Source of the DNA: Ascaphus truei
Taxonomy: Eukaryota; Chordata; Amphibia; Anura; Ascaphidae
NCBI GenBank assembly: GCA_036426205.1
Contig: WSYH01000650.1
Location: 109,340 to 173,339 of the forward strand
DNA: 64,000 nt
Direction of reading: 5' to 3'
The notes under the pieces are model-generated. The model made no database searches. It was not told the origin of the DNA and saw only the letters and a program-made list of their open reading frames with translations. Below, in pieces: positions 12,725 to 25,527 of the stretch; the stretch's first letter is position 1; each line of letters opens with the position of its first letter. The translations under genes and the position numbers were made by a program.

Positions 12725-15700
12725 TACAAAGAATAAACTATGCCTTTCGCAGAAGGTTATAGAGGTCCTACCAAGGCTAACCAATTCCTCTAAAAGGGAA
12801 CTGAAACCAAGGGTAGAGGAACCAAAGGGGTGGGCTGGTTTTTGTCCCTTTGGACTAGTAGCTGGCCACTCCGGACATTGCCGACATAACTTAGCAATTA
12901 TCAACTATGACATCTCTGGACAATAGAATCGGGATGAAATACGGTCCAATGTTTTTATCCCTGCCCAGGGTGGACCTCCCCAAGGGACAAGTAGAGCTGA
13001 GTGAACAAAGATTTAAAAAAAGCCTTGGGAACCAATATCGTCGGTGACCTCGCCTTGTGTGTGCCTATTTCACCTATACAAGATCATTTGATAGCCAAAT
13101 GGTGAAACTATCACCCCCTGGCATTCAAAATTTGCCTCATCCAATTTTTACCACCTTGTCCTACGTCTAGCAAGGACGGGGTCTTCCCTTTGTATTGGCG
13201 AAACTCAGGGAGGTATAGGTCTGGTAATATCCATGGGCCACATATCCCCTACACGCTGGCCATACCCATTCACCACTGCGGAACTTCGGGTTATTAGAAT
13301 GGGTCACCTTGAGACCAGATTTCTGAACCAGTCCTGTTTGTCAGAGCGCTTGCTCCGAGTCTTTTTGAACCCGGTTGTCTTTTTCTGGGAAAAAAGGTCT
13401 TGCCGAGAAAGGGAAACAGTTGCCGGTTTCGTTCTCCTGAGCATTAGAAAAGGATCCTCATGAGAGAGGACGGTGCCATTAGGTCCGAAAAGAGAAGGCA
13501 GTCACGGCCGAGCATTAATGGGCCGGGGAGCCAAGGAGCGGACTCATACTCGAGGTAGGGCTCCGGGCCTTTACAGTAGCGGATTTTGGCCGCGGGATAC
13601 CGCTTTAATCGCCGGGATACATTCTAGACTCCATGGGGAGGCAAAAAGAACAACACGTTAGGCGGGTAACAGTTCCTGGAAGACAAGAGTTTTCCCAGTG
13701 CCGACCGAATCTAGAAGGGCCCTGGACGGTTTCTCCCCAAGACCTGGGCTGGAAAGTAGCCAGGATTGTAACTTTCTCCAGTGAAGGCCGAGGTACGGTA
13801 ATGCTGAATGAACACTCCCATCTGTGGACAGTCCAGTGCCGGTGGCAATTGTTCTTCCGCAGGCGGAACAGGAGAGGGTTCCCTCGCAAGGAGGGTGCCG
13901 CGGATAGCGGCTCCGCTGAATGGTTACTGGAGACAGGCATTCTCGTTGGGTCCTGTGGGCAACGTCCTCGGAAGTTCCTCCCATTTGGGACCAGCCGGAC
14001 ATCATGAAGGGATGAGGGTCCTCGGCGGGGACTAGCAGTGTGGACTCCGCCTTGCTGGAACGAATGCTCCTTTCCGTTGGATCCTTGGCGGTTGCGTTAT
14101 GAACGGGACGTAGGTGCCCGTCTGATCCGTCACTCCCTCTTTGGGCGTCCGCAAGGGTCGGTGGGTTCGGATCCATCGGGTCCAGGACACTCGCTGCTCC
14201 TTAAGCCCAAGGAAGTTCTCCACGAGTCGGACCGCCAAAAGCTAGGGTTTCAGCAGCGTGGTGTTTGATCCACGAGCGTGCGGAAAGGGGGTAGTATCTG
14301 TAGATTGTTCCAACACTAACCTGCTAAGAATTGCCCTCCTTAGTGCACTCCCTCGGTTGTCATCCAGCGCGTACACAAGTCCACAATAACGCTGAGACGG
14401 GACCGGGGTCTCATCGTAGCAGTGTACTGCATGTTACGGTGAAAACAACTGCTGCCGGTAGGTCTCTCGGGGTAAGACTAAGCGATCTAGTTATGGCGGC
14501 TTTTAACTTGTAGGTAGTCCATTGCCTGATTGCAGGGAGGCCCTGATATGAGGACCGGGGACTTGCTATGAGGAGCGGGTGGCCAAAGCAGGGGCCCAGC
14601 GATCTGCAGTCCAGACCTGAGCTTCGGCAACCCTCAAATGGCAGTAAAAGCCTCTGGATCCTCTTTCGGAGCCATTTTCCTCAGGAAGAACAGGGGGTCT
14701 GTTTGCCAGGTTCTGATTGGGAGACCCCTGGATGGGGTCAGACAGCCGGCCTCCGCTCCATCTGTGCTGCCTGTAGTTTTATCTCTCTCTGCTTGTAGCG
14801 GGCCTGCTCTGAATTAGATGTCCCGGCTGTCTGGTAGCTCGCACAAAAACTCTTCAAAGGGCCTCTTCCAGTTTCTCAATTATTGTGGGTGTGTGTGTGT
14901 GTGTTTGTGTGGTGGGCCTTTAACTGCAGGGGCCCTTTTGAAAATCATCCCACTTCTAACACCATATGTTGCAGAGTACATGCAACTAAACACGACGGGT
15001 TCTTTGAATAAAGGCTTATTTATTTTAGCCGTTCTTTTAAAACATACAGCACACCAAAAACAAATAACTTCTCATCAGCAAACAAAAGAGAGAAAAATAG
15101 CTTGTTTTTAGCAGGCCAGAGCAAAAATAAGGGTTTTATTAGCAGAAAGAGCAAAAAAAATTAAGGTTTCCTCTTTAGCGACAGAGCAAAAAAAATAAGG
15201 CAGCTACTCTTTGCATGGCAGGAGCCAGGACAAGTCCATACACCAGTACTGCAAACCAGACCTGTATCAGTAACTCTCTTCAGTAACTCACTCTGTTCTC
15301 CTGACAGCTAGGCTGCATGTGTGCACATCCTGGGTTTTTAACACACCTTGATTAGGCGCTGGGATGTAACTAATTGCCATGAGCTTCGCGCGACTAACCG
15401 CATCACTGCTGCACTGCAGACCTAAACATATGTATGCCAGGCATCTAGCTAGTGGCTTTTATTCACCCTGTCACAGGAGTGCTTCACCCCAACCAAGCGG
15501 GACAGAGGTGATCGGGTTAGATAAAACACCAACCCACAGCCACGTGGCATGTATTGGAGGTGTTAGATTGGGCGAGGTAGCCGGGTCAGGGGGTTAGAGA
15601 GGACGGATAGTCAAGATACGTGCCGGTGTATGGATTGGAGAGGTAACGCGATCGTTGCAGGTCTACTATTTAGCAGAGGTCAGGGTGAGGAGATGAGAGT

Positions 15701-16275
15701 AGTCGGGGGTTTCGTTGATGCGAGGTCAGGGTTGGAGAGATGCGGATCGTCTATGGGGCTGGGATCAGGAGTAAGAAGAGCGGAAGTCCAAGGGAAAAAG
15801 CGGGTCAGGAAAACAGAGCATCAAGGAACAGGAGCGCAGGCAAGGCAGCAGGAACAAGGAGAGCGGTGAAGGTGAAACACTTTAAATTAACAAAGGGTTA
15901 TGATCAGCCGATGAGCCAGTGGGCTGGCTGAGCATATAACGGGAGGAGAGCCAATGAGTGAGGAGCGGAGGCTTTTTAGGCGCACCGTCGGCACGGCTGT
16001 GATTATTGCAGTCACGCAGGAGACAGGTGAGAGCCGTTTTTATAGTGGGCGCGCGGGCACACTAAAGACACGCCTCACGAGCGCATCTGAGAGGCGGGAC
16101 CAGGAGATCGGTATTTATGTATGACGTGACAGCGCGCTCTAGTCCGGCGGTGAACTGAAAGGAGGATGGATCGGTGCACGCAGGGAGAGGGAAGCAGCGG
16201 CAGCACCCGATCGCATCGCGGAGGCAGGGGGGAGGCAACGCCTGGGTGTGAGTCTCACGCGATCCTCACAGAACA

Positions 16276-16666
16276 GTAGTTAAAAGATCAATTTATAAAC
16301 GCAAGATAGTGAAGCATAAACTTAAAAATGTAAGAACCAAGAACGGAGTCGTATTAGGGCACCCGCCCCGAACGCCGCCTCTCCCTGGAAAGATATCAGT
16401 TGTGCGATGCCCAGCTCTTACTAGGCTAACTCTAGCAGCTCTCAGTAAGAGTCGCGATTGATGGTGGTCATGACAAAAGGCTGTTACCTCTATGAGCAAG
16501 GCCCATTAGATGAGCGACGACGCGCAAAACCGCTCGATTCTTGGCCGGACAACACTTTTGAGTTTGCACGCGAAGCCGGGCCAAATGCGTGGTTCAGCCA
16601 ATGAGGGCGAACCCTCACGTGAGTCACGGCCAACCACCTAGCCACCCCTCCCCATTGCCTCGGACC
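16276..16666. other. Unassigned non-coding stretch, copy A
   Basis: Equivalent to B 42,653-43,046. It is non-coding and mildly GC-rich. I see no terminal repeats. It is the sequence into which insertion Y landed. Confidence 0.4.
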
Positions 16667-16680
16667 TCAGTGAGGTGTAG

Positions 16681-17616
16681 TGGAGCAAGGCATACCTCTC
16701 TGGCGCTGAGCAAGGATGTAGAGGGATTTGCTTGAAACTTCTTCTATTGGACTAGAAACTCAGGAAAAAGAGAAAAAGAAAAAAAATGCAGGAAGGGCCT
16801 GCAATAGTGTGTTACCCAAGGGATAACAATTCGAGTTATTATAAGGAGCAATTTATAAATCCTGACGAAGAAAGGACAATAAGTAGAGCTTGCGAAACGG
16901 CGTGGAAGTTTTTTGGCAAAGTGGGAAACCGTAGCAGTGACTAAACCACTGGTGACGTCATTGCGCGAGCTGATCGGTGTTCCAAGGAAGAATTCACGAT
17001 GGGCACAGAACCGATCCCGGCAGCAGCAGACGAATACACCCCCCAGGCTAGAGGCGATCCCGGCAGCCAAAAGGACAATTAAAAACCCAGTGCACAATAC
17101 CGATTAACACTGGTGAGTAGGTTTTCCAATTTAAACCAGGCGGATGCAAAAAAGATATCTTGGACAAATTTCAAGGTTCAAAGTTTGGGGGCTTAGGCAC
17201 TTATCCTTACCACCATCAGTGCTAATGCAATTGATTAATTCAATTCATTTTAATTCAAGCATTTAATCATGTTTGTTTAACTTTGCTTATCCATGGTCAC
17301 TTTAATAAATGCTCCTTATATATAACTATATTGTGATCCCTTGGGTAATCACTATTGCAGGCGTCCTGCCATGTTTTCTTTTCTCTTTGTTTCTCTTTTT
17401 TCATGAGGTTCTCTAGTCAATAGAAGAAAGTTTTCAAAGCAATCCCTCTACATCAGCCCAGCGCCAGAAGAGGTTTGCCGTTGCCCTCACAAATCAATTC
17501 TGGTGAAGTTACCAGAACAATCTACTCAGCACTCCAGGACTACAATGGACAATTGTATCAAAGGTCATCTTTATTTGTGTTTGCATAAGCGCTATTTACA
17601 CCTATTTTTTTAACTA
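16681..17616 (+). mobile_element. Insertion Y (foldback with hammerhead-like head), copy A
   Basis: A 936-bp insertion flanked by degraded 14-15 bp duplications (tcagtgaggtgtag at 16,667-16,680; tcagtgcaggttag at 17,617-17,630). A left arm of about 175 bp is the inverse of the right arm (about 17,300-17,490). A hammerhead-like motif begins at 16,862. The tail contains ataagcgct and a T-run. The full description is under copy C (55,212-56,156). Confidence 0.65.
16858..16906 (+). ncRNA. Hammerhead-like motif in Y, copy A
   Basis: CTGACGAAG, a spacer that can partly pair, then GAAACGGCGTGGAAG. The extra G in the GCGT box is probably a sequencing error relative to copy C (GAAACGCGTTGGAAG). Confidence 0.45.
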
Positions 17617-17816
17617 TCAGTGCAGGTTAGGGTGAGAGGCGACAGGCGAACATGACATCATGCGCTCCGCCTGCACGCTCATGCCCACCATGACACGGGG
17701 GGGGCGGGGGGGGCATAAGCACAAGAGTCACAGAACAGTAGTCTCGGACCAAATCACGACTCAAGCCCAGTTGGAGAATGCTTGGACGTCAGTCGCCTTT
17801 AACTGAGAGCGTGAGA

Positions 17817-18125
17817 TAGGCTAGGTCCCCGCTGCAGGGACAAGAGCCGCCCTCAATGGGGGCCGGCCCAAGACAAGGGGGGGCCCTGTGCGACCAGATT
17901 TCTCTGAAGACAGGAAATCTGGGCTCAAACTTGCGAGGAAAAGCTGGCCACGCCCCGGCGGTTCTGCAATGAGGCAAACCGGGGGGGGGGTGGCATCATG
18001 GCCATGACCCCCCCCACCCCGTTCTTTCCCTCTGCAGCCACTGCAGGGACCGGGGATCTCAGCTGCACGCACCGCAGCTGGCAAGCGAGGCGTGCAGCGC
18101 GCCACGGGGGGCAGCAGCCTTAGCC
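17817..18125. mobile_element. Harbinger-like GC-rich MITE 2, copy A
   Basis: Starts taggctaggtccccgc and ends gcagccttagcc; the ends are inverted repeats of each other. Non-coding, with a gccacgcccc box. Duplicate of B 43,527-43,838. Confidence 0.45.
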
Positions 18126-18910
18126 GAGTGGAGACGGCATTACACAGCCTGATATCTTTCCCAAAAATACATACATTACAAGAAACTACAAGGATGATCC
18201 TTTTGTTTGTGTTTTTGAGACAGCGTTATTTATGGTTTTGTTAAACTTGGATCCACTTTAATATGCACAGTCACTGCCATTTTACTGTCATCATTTTATT
18301 ATCACTAATTTTGTAAGAGTTTTTTCTTCTTCACTTTTGGTGCAATACCACTAGTGGCATAAGATTTAGGTTGGAAAAAGGATCACGTGTTGTCCATCGA
18401 AGTTCACCGTTGTGAAATTAAACGGGTGTGATTATTCATACTATAGTTATTATTGTAACGGTTGTTCCCCATCCCCCTCCCAATCACAGATAGGGCCATT
18501 ACTGGGTGTATGTGGTGCATACCTGTGGTAACTAGAGGGGCAGAGTGTCCACGATGACTTTGAGGACACAGGAAGCAGGCTTCTGGGATCATAAGCCTAT
18601 TGGTAGGACACAGAGTTCCAAAATTCAATCCTCAGCTATGGAGAATCATATCGATGTGAAAATATATTTGAATGTTAAAACATGTTTATGAAAGAACCAA
18701 TATGAATCCACTCACTTGAGAAATAAATAATTCAAGTTCAATGGTTGACGCCTAAGGTGAGGACCTGTGTAGGAAGTGCGGGTCAGCTATAAATGCCTGA
18801 CCCCCCTAATATCACAGTTAATGAACGTCTCCCTGGAGAATTGACACAGATAAGTAGTAAAAGACCCAGTCGAGTCAAATGAAACATACTCCCCGTTAAT
18901 CCTATACCTT
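18126..18910. other. Unassigned stretch between MITE and L1, copy A
   Basis: AT-rich non-coding sequence equivalent to B 43,845-44,584. No ORF, RNA or repeat ends could be supported. Confidence 0.4.
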
Positions 18911-19767
18911 TTCCAGACGTTACCAGTGCCACTCAGACTGAAGGATTTGCTCTCACTTCAGTCTGCAATCTATAAATTTTATTCTGGGGAGGGAAAAAGG
19001 AGGGAAAAAAAACGAAAGTCAACAAAATTAAATATGAAAAGATCTGTCCTGGCGGGGGGCCCTAGAGGTACCCTGCCTGCTCTCCATATTACCAAAGCGC
19101 TCATTAGACAAATTGTTCAATGGCAATCCAATTCAACATCAAAACAGTGGGGGAATGGAATAGAGAGTGCTGCCTGCGCTACTTTGAAAATACGCAACTT
19201 GATTTGGCGACCTAAAAACAGCAGAAGATATCGCTGAATGCGCTTTCCTCAAGACCAACTCGTTGTCTATCTGGGAGGCCAATAAGATCTAAATATTCCC
19301 TCACAAGAGTAATTCTTCAATGTCCCCAATTTGGAAAATCCCAAGTTCGCTCCTGACCTACTAGAGGAGAAGATGCATCAATTGGGAAACAAAAAGGATT
19401 ATATACGAATCAAAGACTGGAGGGATGGATACAATAACAAGATTAAAACGTTTTGATCACGTCAGCTAGGAAGGAAGAATACCCCACTCAGAATTTTTTA
19501 GGTACCTCCAGCTTCCGAGCATTTGATAACAAAATTGCCCCTACCCTCCCTGACGTCATTCGAAAAGCTCGGTCTGGCAGAAGGACCAGCACAAAAGGAC
19601 TCCACATCACAATTGGTACAAGGAAATTAGTTTGATTCTGCTGAGCTCTAGACAAACAGCCACCGTAATTAGAACCCCAATGGGAAAGGAGATCTGGGAG
19701 AGACATTAGAAGACGACGAGTGAACACTATATATATTGGCCACGGCAAAACTCTCCATATGGAACCA
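18911..19767 (+). pseudogene. L1 ORF2 3' fragment, copy A
   Basis: Frameshifted duplicate of the B fragment (44,593-45,447). Stretches such as LPLRLKDLLSLQSAI and NMKRSVLAGGP are readable in 18,926-19,237. The fragment ends where the chromovirus LTR begins. Confidence 0.75.
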
Positions 19768-22700
19768 TGGTACGCGGTGGCGCCCGCAGACCAGACCTGC
19801 CCCTGAGCTGAAGGGGGAAGGGGAGTGGTAATACACGCCACCGCAGCAAAGGGAGCGTTTGTCCGGCGAGTGTGGCTATGAAGCGTTGTGCCAGGCCAGG
19901 GTAGTAAGGTAGACAATACTTGGCACGGACCGGTGTAGAGATAGAGGAATGATGCCTTGCGAAGTCAGGAGTGGAGCGATGATGATAGGTCCGTGTCCAA
20001 GCCGTGTTCAAGGGTTACAGAGTGAGCGTTTGTTGTCCAAGGAGGGCCGAGACGAGAGCCAGAGGGGGTCTGTTAGCGTACAAGCCGCGTTCAGAACCTG
20101 GGAAAATAATGAGAGAATCCAGAAGTACTTCCATACAGAGACTATATGTGAGGCAAGACTGAGGAGCAGAGAGGAGTAGATAAAGCAGGGAGGAAGCGTC
20201 CAATTAGAAAACGGAGGCGGGACAGGAAGAGCTACAGGAGACACTGCAGATTGGCTGGGCAGGCAAACAGGCCAGGTGAGTCTTGTTAGCTTAACCTGAG
20301 TAGTATGCCCGTGGCAGGTGCGGGGGGCAAGAGCCTGAGGTCAGGGGGACGGGAAAAGAGTGTGCAGACTGAGAGTGCTACCGTTAACTCAGTGTACGCG
20401 TGTGAAAGAGCCAAGTGGATTGGTGAAGGGTATGCGTGAAGCGAGGGGTGTGGGCGCGCCCGGCGATGAGCAGAGGAATGCCGAGGGAGTGATCCCGCGA
20501 CGGCGGCAGGGACGAGGAGCCGTGGAGGGCCGGTAGGCAGGATGTTTTGTGTGTCCGGGGCACTCCCTGCGGGGAGGGGGACGTGACTCTGTGTGGCGGA
20601 GCGAGGAGGAACGCCGATTCCGACAAGTGACCCCCCTCTTACAGGAAACGGCATCAGGACGGTCCAAGAACGGTTTCTCTGGAAACTTTTTTCATGAAGG
20701 ACTAGAAGGGCCAGGGGCATGAATGTCCTTGGAAGGTACCCAGGATCTCTCTTCAGGGCCAAAGCATCTTCCCACTGCACAAGAACTGGAGCTGACCCCT
20801 GAAAGGGCTGAAGGAATCCAAAGAGGAGTGAACTGGTTATTCCTCGTTATTTTGTACAGTAATGGGATCCGGTTTACGGTCTGATCCGGAGGAAAGAAGT
20901 GACTGGAGATAAATGGGTTTTAAGAGGGACACATGAAGACCACAACCTGGGAATCTTCATACTGGGTGGTAGTTGGAGCCGGAATGCCACGGGATATTGA
21001 TTGTTCACAATAGGGAAAAGGCCCCAGGAACTTAGGTGTCAAGTTTAGGAGATGGTACCTTGAAGGTGGATATTCATAGAGGATTATGCCAACCAAATCC
21101 CTGGTTTGTAATGGGAGCCGAAACGGCGCCGATCGGCCTGTGTAGTTTCGATGCTGCAGGGAGGAGTGAGAAGGGTAGACTGATCGGACCAATTGCGGTT
21201 TGGAGGGAAGCGAAATGCGTTTCATCTAACGGCTAGGCAATACCCAGAGAGGGATGTTGGGATGGGAAGACAGGGAGGGTGGACCCAGAATTTATAAAGA
21301 AGGGCGACTCCCGGGTGTGGACTCGTTTTTTTGCAAGATTGACGGCAATACTCGCCCAAGAGAGGAAGTTGACCCAATCATCCTGGAAACGGATATGAAA
21401 CATCTCAGGGGTACTTCTCCAGGGATTGATTGATCTCTCCGTTTGTCCATTGGATGATGGATGATAGGCGGAAGAGAAAGAAGACAGAGAGGCCCAATCT
21501 CTTCGTTGAAAGCTCTCCAAATTGGGATACGAAACTGCGAACCTCTGTCTAGAAAAATGGACGAAGGATCCCATGAATCCGGAAAATCTGCTCCGCTAAA
21601 GAATCAGCAATGGGCGGGGGAGGGGGTAATCATTAAGTGTAATGAATGGGACATCTTTGAGAAGAACCTGTCCACGACCACCAAGATAGTGTTCATTCTC
21701 TGGAACCTGGGAAAACTCCACGGATGAAGTCCATAGAAATGTGGGACCGGGGCGGTCGGAACTGGAAAGGGGTTAACAGAAAACCTGGCTTTTGACGGAG
21801 CGTCTGTTTTTGAGCGCACTTGGGGCATGCGGGGTAAACTCCAGAAATCTTGAGGACAACATCCTTGCCACCAGCAATTCCAGACGAATGAGATCCAGTA
21901 TGTCTTCTTAAAACCTGGATTGACCTGCAGATTTAGGGAGTAGTAACCCCAAGACAGGACCTCAGGACCAAATTTGGAGGACGAAAGTAGTTTGTTGTCG
22001 GGAACGAGCCACGTCTTGGAAAATGCGTCTCTGGGAGTGCAAAATCTTTGTCAAGATTCTTAGAAAGAAGGACGTGGCGGAATCCTCTCTTGTGGAAGGA
22101 TAGTATCCAAAAGATTCCTCTGGCCTCTCTTTCAGAAGAATGTATTCGGGGGAGAGGGGAGGGAGTGCGGTACTGCCTTTACGTTCTTGGTCCCGGGGAG
22201 ATAGGAAAGGTGAAAATCGAAGAATCGAGAAAAAAAAAGAGTCCCAACGAGCGGTCGTGGAACCCAAGGCGTCGAGCGTTCTCGAAGTAAAGAAGGTTTC
22301 TTGTGGTCCGTGAGAATAGTTAAACGGCTCTTTTCACCCCTCTAGCAGGGTGTCTCCACTCTGAAGAGCCATCTTTCTTCAACTTTGGCCAGAAGTTCCA
22401 TTTACCCAGTCATAGTTCCCTCGGCAGACGAGAATTTCTTGGAAAAATTATGCACAGGGATTGTAACTAATTGGGGCGTGCGTCTCTGGGGAAAGAAACG
22501 GCCTTCAGAGCCGACAATCAGAAGCGTCGACCTCCAGGATGAAGGGAAGTTCGAGTTGGGATGCCAGAGAGAGATATAGGTGCGGCTATAAAGGCTTCCT
22601 TGAGTGTCTTGAGCGGAGATGCCTCGGATTAGATGACCAAGCAGAAGATAAGCTCTTTGTTTGGTGAGCCGCAGTGAGGGGGCCACAATGCACAACAAAT

Positions 22701-25527
22701 AAAAGTCCCCAGCGCTATAAGGTCCAAGTTACCATGACCTTAAAGGAAGTTTGATCTTTCAAGATGGTAGTTGGGCTTGATAAAAGATGTTTCAGATGGG
22801 ACGGTGTCTTTTCCTGAGTAGATGATTACAACCTTTGAAATATAGATGACAGCCACAACCTGATTGCGCAGCGTATTCTACAATCAGATCCTATCTGATA
22901 ACAGATCTGACTCACATAAGTTTACAATTGTATGTTCATATGGAGAGAAATCTGTGGTGGATCCCCTTCTCTCTTGTTCCTCTCACGAACCCCCGGGTGG
23001 AGACAGCTTAATCGGATCAATCACAGTCATCGATAACGTCAGGGATAGATCAGTCTGCGACACCCCCACGACCGTGAGAAAGAGGGCACAATATGGTGTA
23101 GTATGATTACTTATTGAGCTTAAAAAACATTAAACAATGCTTAAAATCACTCACATGGTGCAAGATGATGATACTACGCGCTATTGCAGTCCGCAGCTTG
23201 CAACTTTCAGAACAAACCCACCCCCCCCACCCCCCCCCGGGAGGTACACTGCTCACAGACACGCTGTAGATCTCGGCGGGTTTTGGAAAAAAAACGGTTT
23301 TCCCACGTGATGCAGGAAAACCCTCCCTCGTGTCAGGACTACGATGCTGCGATGGGCTAAAATCCTAGGCTCCTACTTCCCTACGCGTGTTCGTGACACG
23401 TGGTCAATTCGTCAGGGGGACCCCTGACTAAGTGACCACGGAGTGTCACGAAAAAAAAACGCGTTTAGGAGGAGCCTAGTGATTTTGAGCCATCGCAGAT
23501 CTGCTAGTCCGACACGAGGAGGGTTTGCTCACTGAAGTCACACGCCGACGTCGACAGCGTGTCTGTGAGCAGTGTATCCACCGTTGTTGTGGAAAAGGAT
23601 TTGCAAGCGGCTGTTTTTTACTGGCATTAGAGCGGAAGTATCATCCCCATTGCACCATTGAGGTATTTAAGCCATTGTTAAAGTGTTTTAGCTCATAAAG
23701 TAATTGCTTACTACACCATTGATGCCATCTGATATCACGTCGGTGGGGGGGGCCGGTGTCCGAACGGATCTATCCCTGACGTCATCGAGGGGACTGGGAT
23801 TGATCCCAGTAAGCTGTCTCCACACGGGGGGGGTTAGTGAGAGGAACAGAGGGAGAAGGGGAAGCCACCACAGATTATTCAATGATGAACATACAGATGT
23901 AACTTATGTGAGTAAGATTCTGATTATCCTAGATAGGGATCTGATCGGTAGAAAGAATACGATGCGCATCAGGTGTGTCTGTCATATCTATATTTCCAAT
24001 GGTGTAATCATATCTTACATCCCAACGACACCGTCCCATCTGAAACACTTTATCAAGCCCAACTACCATCTTGGGAAAGATCAGAGACTTTCCTTTAAGG
24101 TCACGGTTTAATCTCTTGGACTTATAGCGCTGGGGACTTTTATTTCGTTTGTGCACTTTTGTTACCAGGTTTGGAATAGCCTTTATTATGTCACCAAGTG
24201 CTTTGCTTTTGCTAAGATTTGTCGATCACCTTGATGTTTATAATGACAATATTGTTTAGCACATTATCGTTAGCAAGTATAATATTTTGTTAGGTAGGTT
24301 AGCGCTTTTGGAGGGGTTATTTTCTTGTTTGAGGGTGCCAAAATGGTGGAAAAAACTCCGTTTATAAAACTGACGATCTTAATTAAGCGGAACCTTAAAA
24401 AAACGTGGTATGGCCTTGAGAGAGTTGGGTCTGGCCATTCAGCTGACTGCTTGAAGTTTACCGAGTCCATCATAAACCCCTATCGGACAATTAAACCCTA
24501 GGGAACGAGTAGAGGTCGTATGAACTGTGCACTTCTCCCAGTTGGCGTACCACAAATGGTTTGTTCACGGGAGAAGGGAAAGGACCGTAGGAGGTGTGGC
24601 GTATATGGTCCGGAAGATCTTGGAAAAAAATCACGATATCATCCTAGTATTAACAATAACACAAATATTGCGTGACCTTACCGAAAGACGTCGTCTGATG
24701 AAATCCTGGAAGAAGACAGCGGGAGCATTACAGAAGCCGAAAGGCCATTACCAGATATTCGTAGTGTCCAAACGCGTGTTGAAGGCGTCTTCATTCATCC
24801 CCCGCTCATGATGCGCACCAGGTCCCCCCCACCCCCCTAGGCACACGAGATCCCAAATTGCGAAAAATTCTTGGCCCCATGTGAAATTATGAAACACAGT
24901 CGGTGGTAATACGGGGAAGGGGGGGTCTGAGGTATACGACCAGTCTGTTGAATCGTGATGTGGTTGTCACACCCCTATAGTCGATGCAAGCGCTCTGGTT
25001 TCTAAAGAAGAAAAGAAAAACTCAGCACTGCTGGAATTGGAGTGGACGGATAACAGGCCCTATCTTGAGATACTCATGGATACTATTCATACCATAGGTG
25101 ACGATTTAGTAACGCACAAGGTGTAGGGCTGGACTTGGGTAGGGAGTAAAACTGGAAAACTAGACCCTCGACGGCCACAATCGTAAGTTCCTGTGTGGCG
25201 GCAAGAGGTCTCGACTGTACCTTATGAAAACGTCCCGGAATTGATGGTAAACAGGAAGGTAGCGAATAATCGGGAACAAGAGTATTGGCCAGCAGTTGCT
25301 TGAGTACCACCAGCCCTGACCCACGCGCTACCAGGAAATGGCCAGAGGAAGGAGGAAGTCCAGTCAAATGAGCGGAGATTTGTTAGCTGTAGCAATGAAA
25401 ACCAAGGGTGATGGGCTATCCCAGGAGCGTGAATCGGCATGCGAGAGAACTAGATCTCATTGTGTAGATGTTGCGGACCAGAAGCAAGGGAGCGTCTCTA
25501 CAGGCTAAGATGGGGGCCGGGTAAGAC
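19768..25527 (-). mobile_element. Chromovirus Gypsy-3, copy A (truncated at join)
   Basis: Noisy duplicate of B 45,448-50,895. The 3' LTR is 19,768-20,625. Integrase remnants follow: YHPSSNGQTER near 21,440 and VVVDRFFSKMSH near 21,660. Then come RNase H, insertion X, RT and protease. It ends at about 25,527, where it abruptly joins the unrelated plus-strand Gypsy-1 sequence of copy B. Confidence 0.85.
22691..24329 (+). mobile_element. Insertion X (giant palindrome), copy A
   Basis: Duplicate of B 48,258-49,810, flanked by degraded copies of tgaggggtgccacaatg (22,675-22,690 and 24,330-24,345). Homopolymer expansions, such as acccccccccgggagg near 23,230 and a nine-A run near 23,455, blur the hammerhead-like motifs at the centre. 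Confidence 0.7.

Larger units (their letters stand above)
9043..15475 (-). mobile_element. Gypsy-2 (Gmr1-like) retrotransposon, copy A
   Basis: This is the complete but noisy duplicate of B 34,926-41,881. The 3' LTR is 9,043-9,585 and the 5' LTR is 14,967-15,475. Both are flanked by the target duplication ggagt (9,038-9,042 and 15,476-15,480). The Leu-type primer binding site is at 14,947-14,964. Minus-strand order is gag, protease, integrase, RT, RNase H. Fragments of every domain are visible but frameshifted. At the FDAYPMPRV block this copy reads TAC where B reads a TAG stop. An A/C-rich junk insert lies at about 10,890-10,990. Confidence 0.85.
9032..16270 (-). mobile_element. Solo LTR split by Gypsy-2, copy A
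   Basis: The 11 bp tgtcacggagt (9,032-9,042) and the segment 15,481-16,270 are the two parts of one LTR, separated by the Gypsy-2 insertion. The LTR is flanked by the 5-bp duplication gaaca at 9,027-9,031 and 16,271-16,275. On the minus strand it reads TGTGAGGATC to CCGTGACA. No internal domain is attached. Confidence 0.75.

Noticed and set aside
13605..14268. Overlapping frames on both strands in the gag region of copy A
   Set aside because: They are shadows and fragments of the frameshifted gag-protease of Gypsy-2 copy A, listed as one element.
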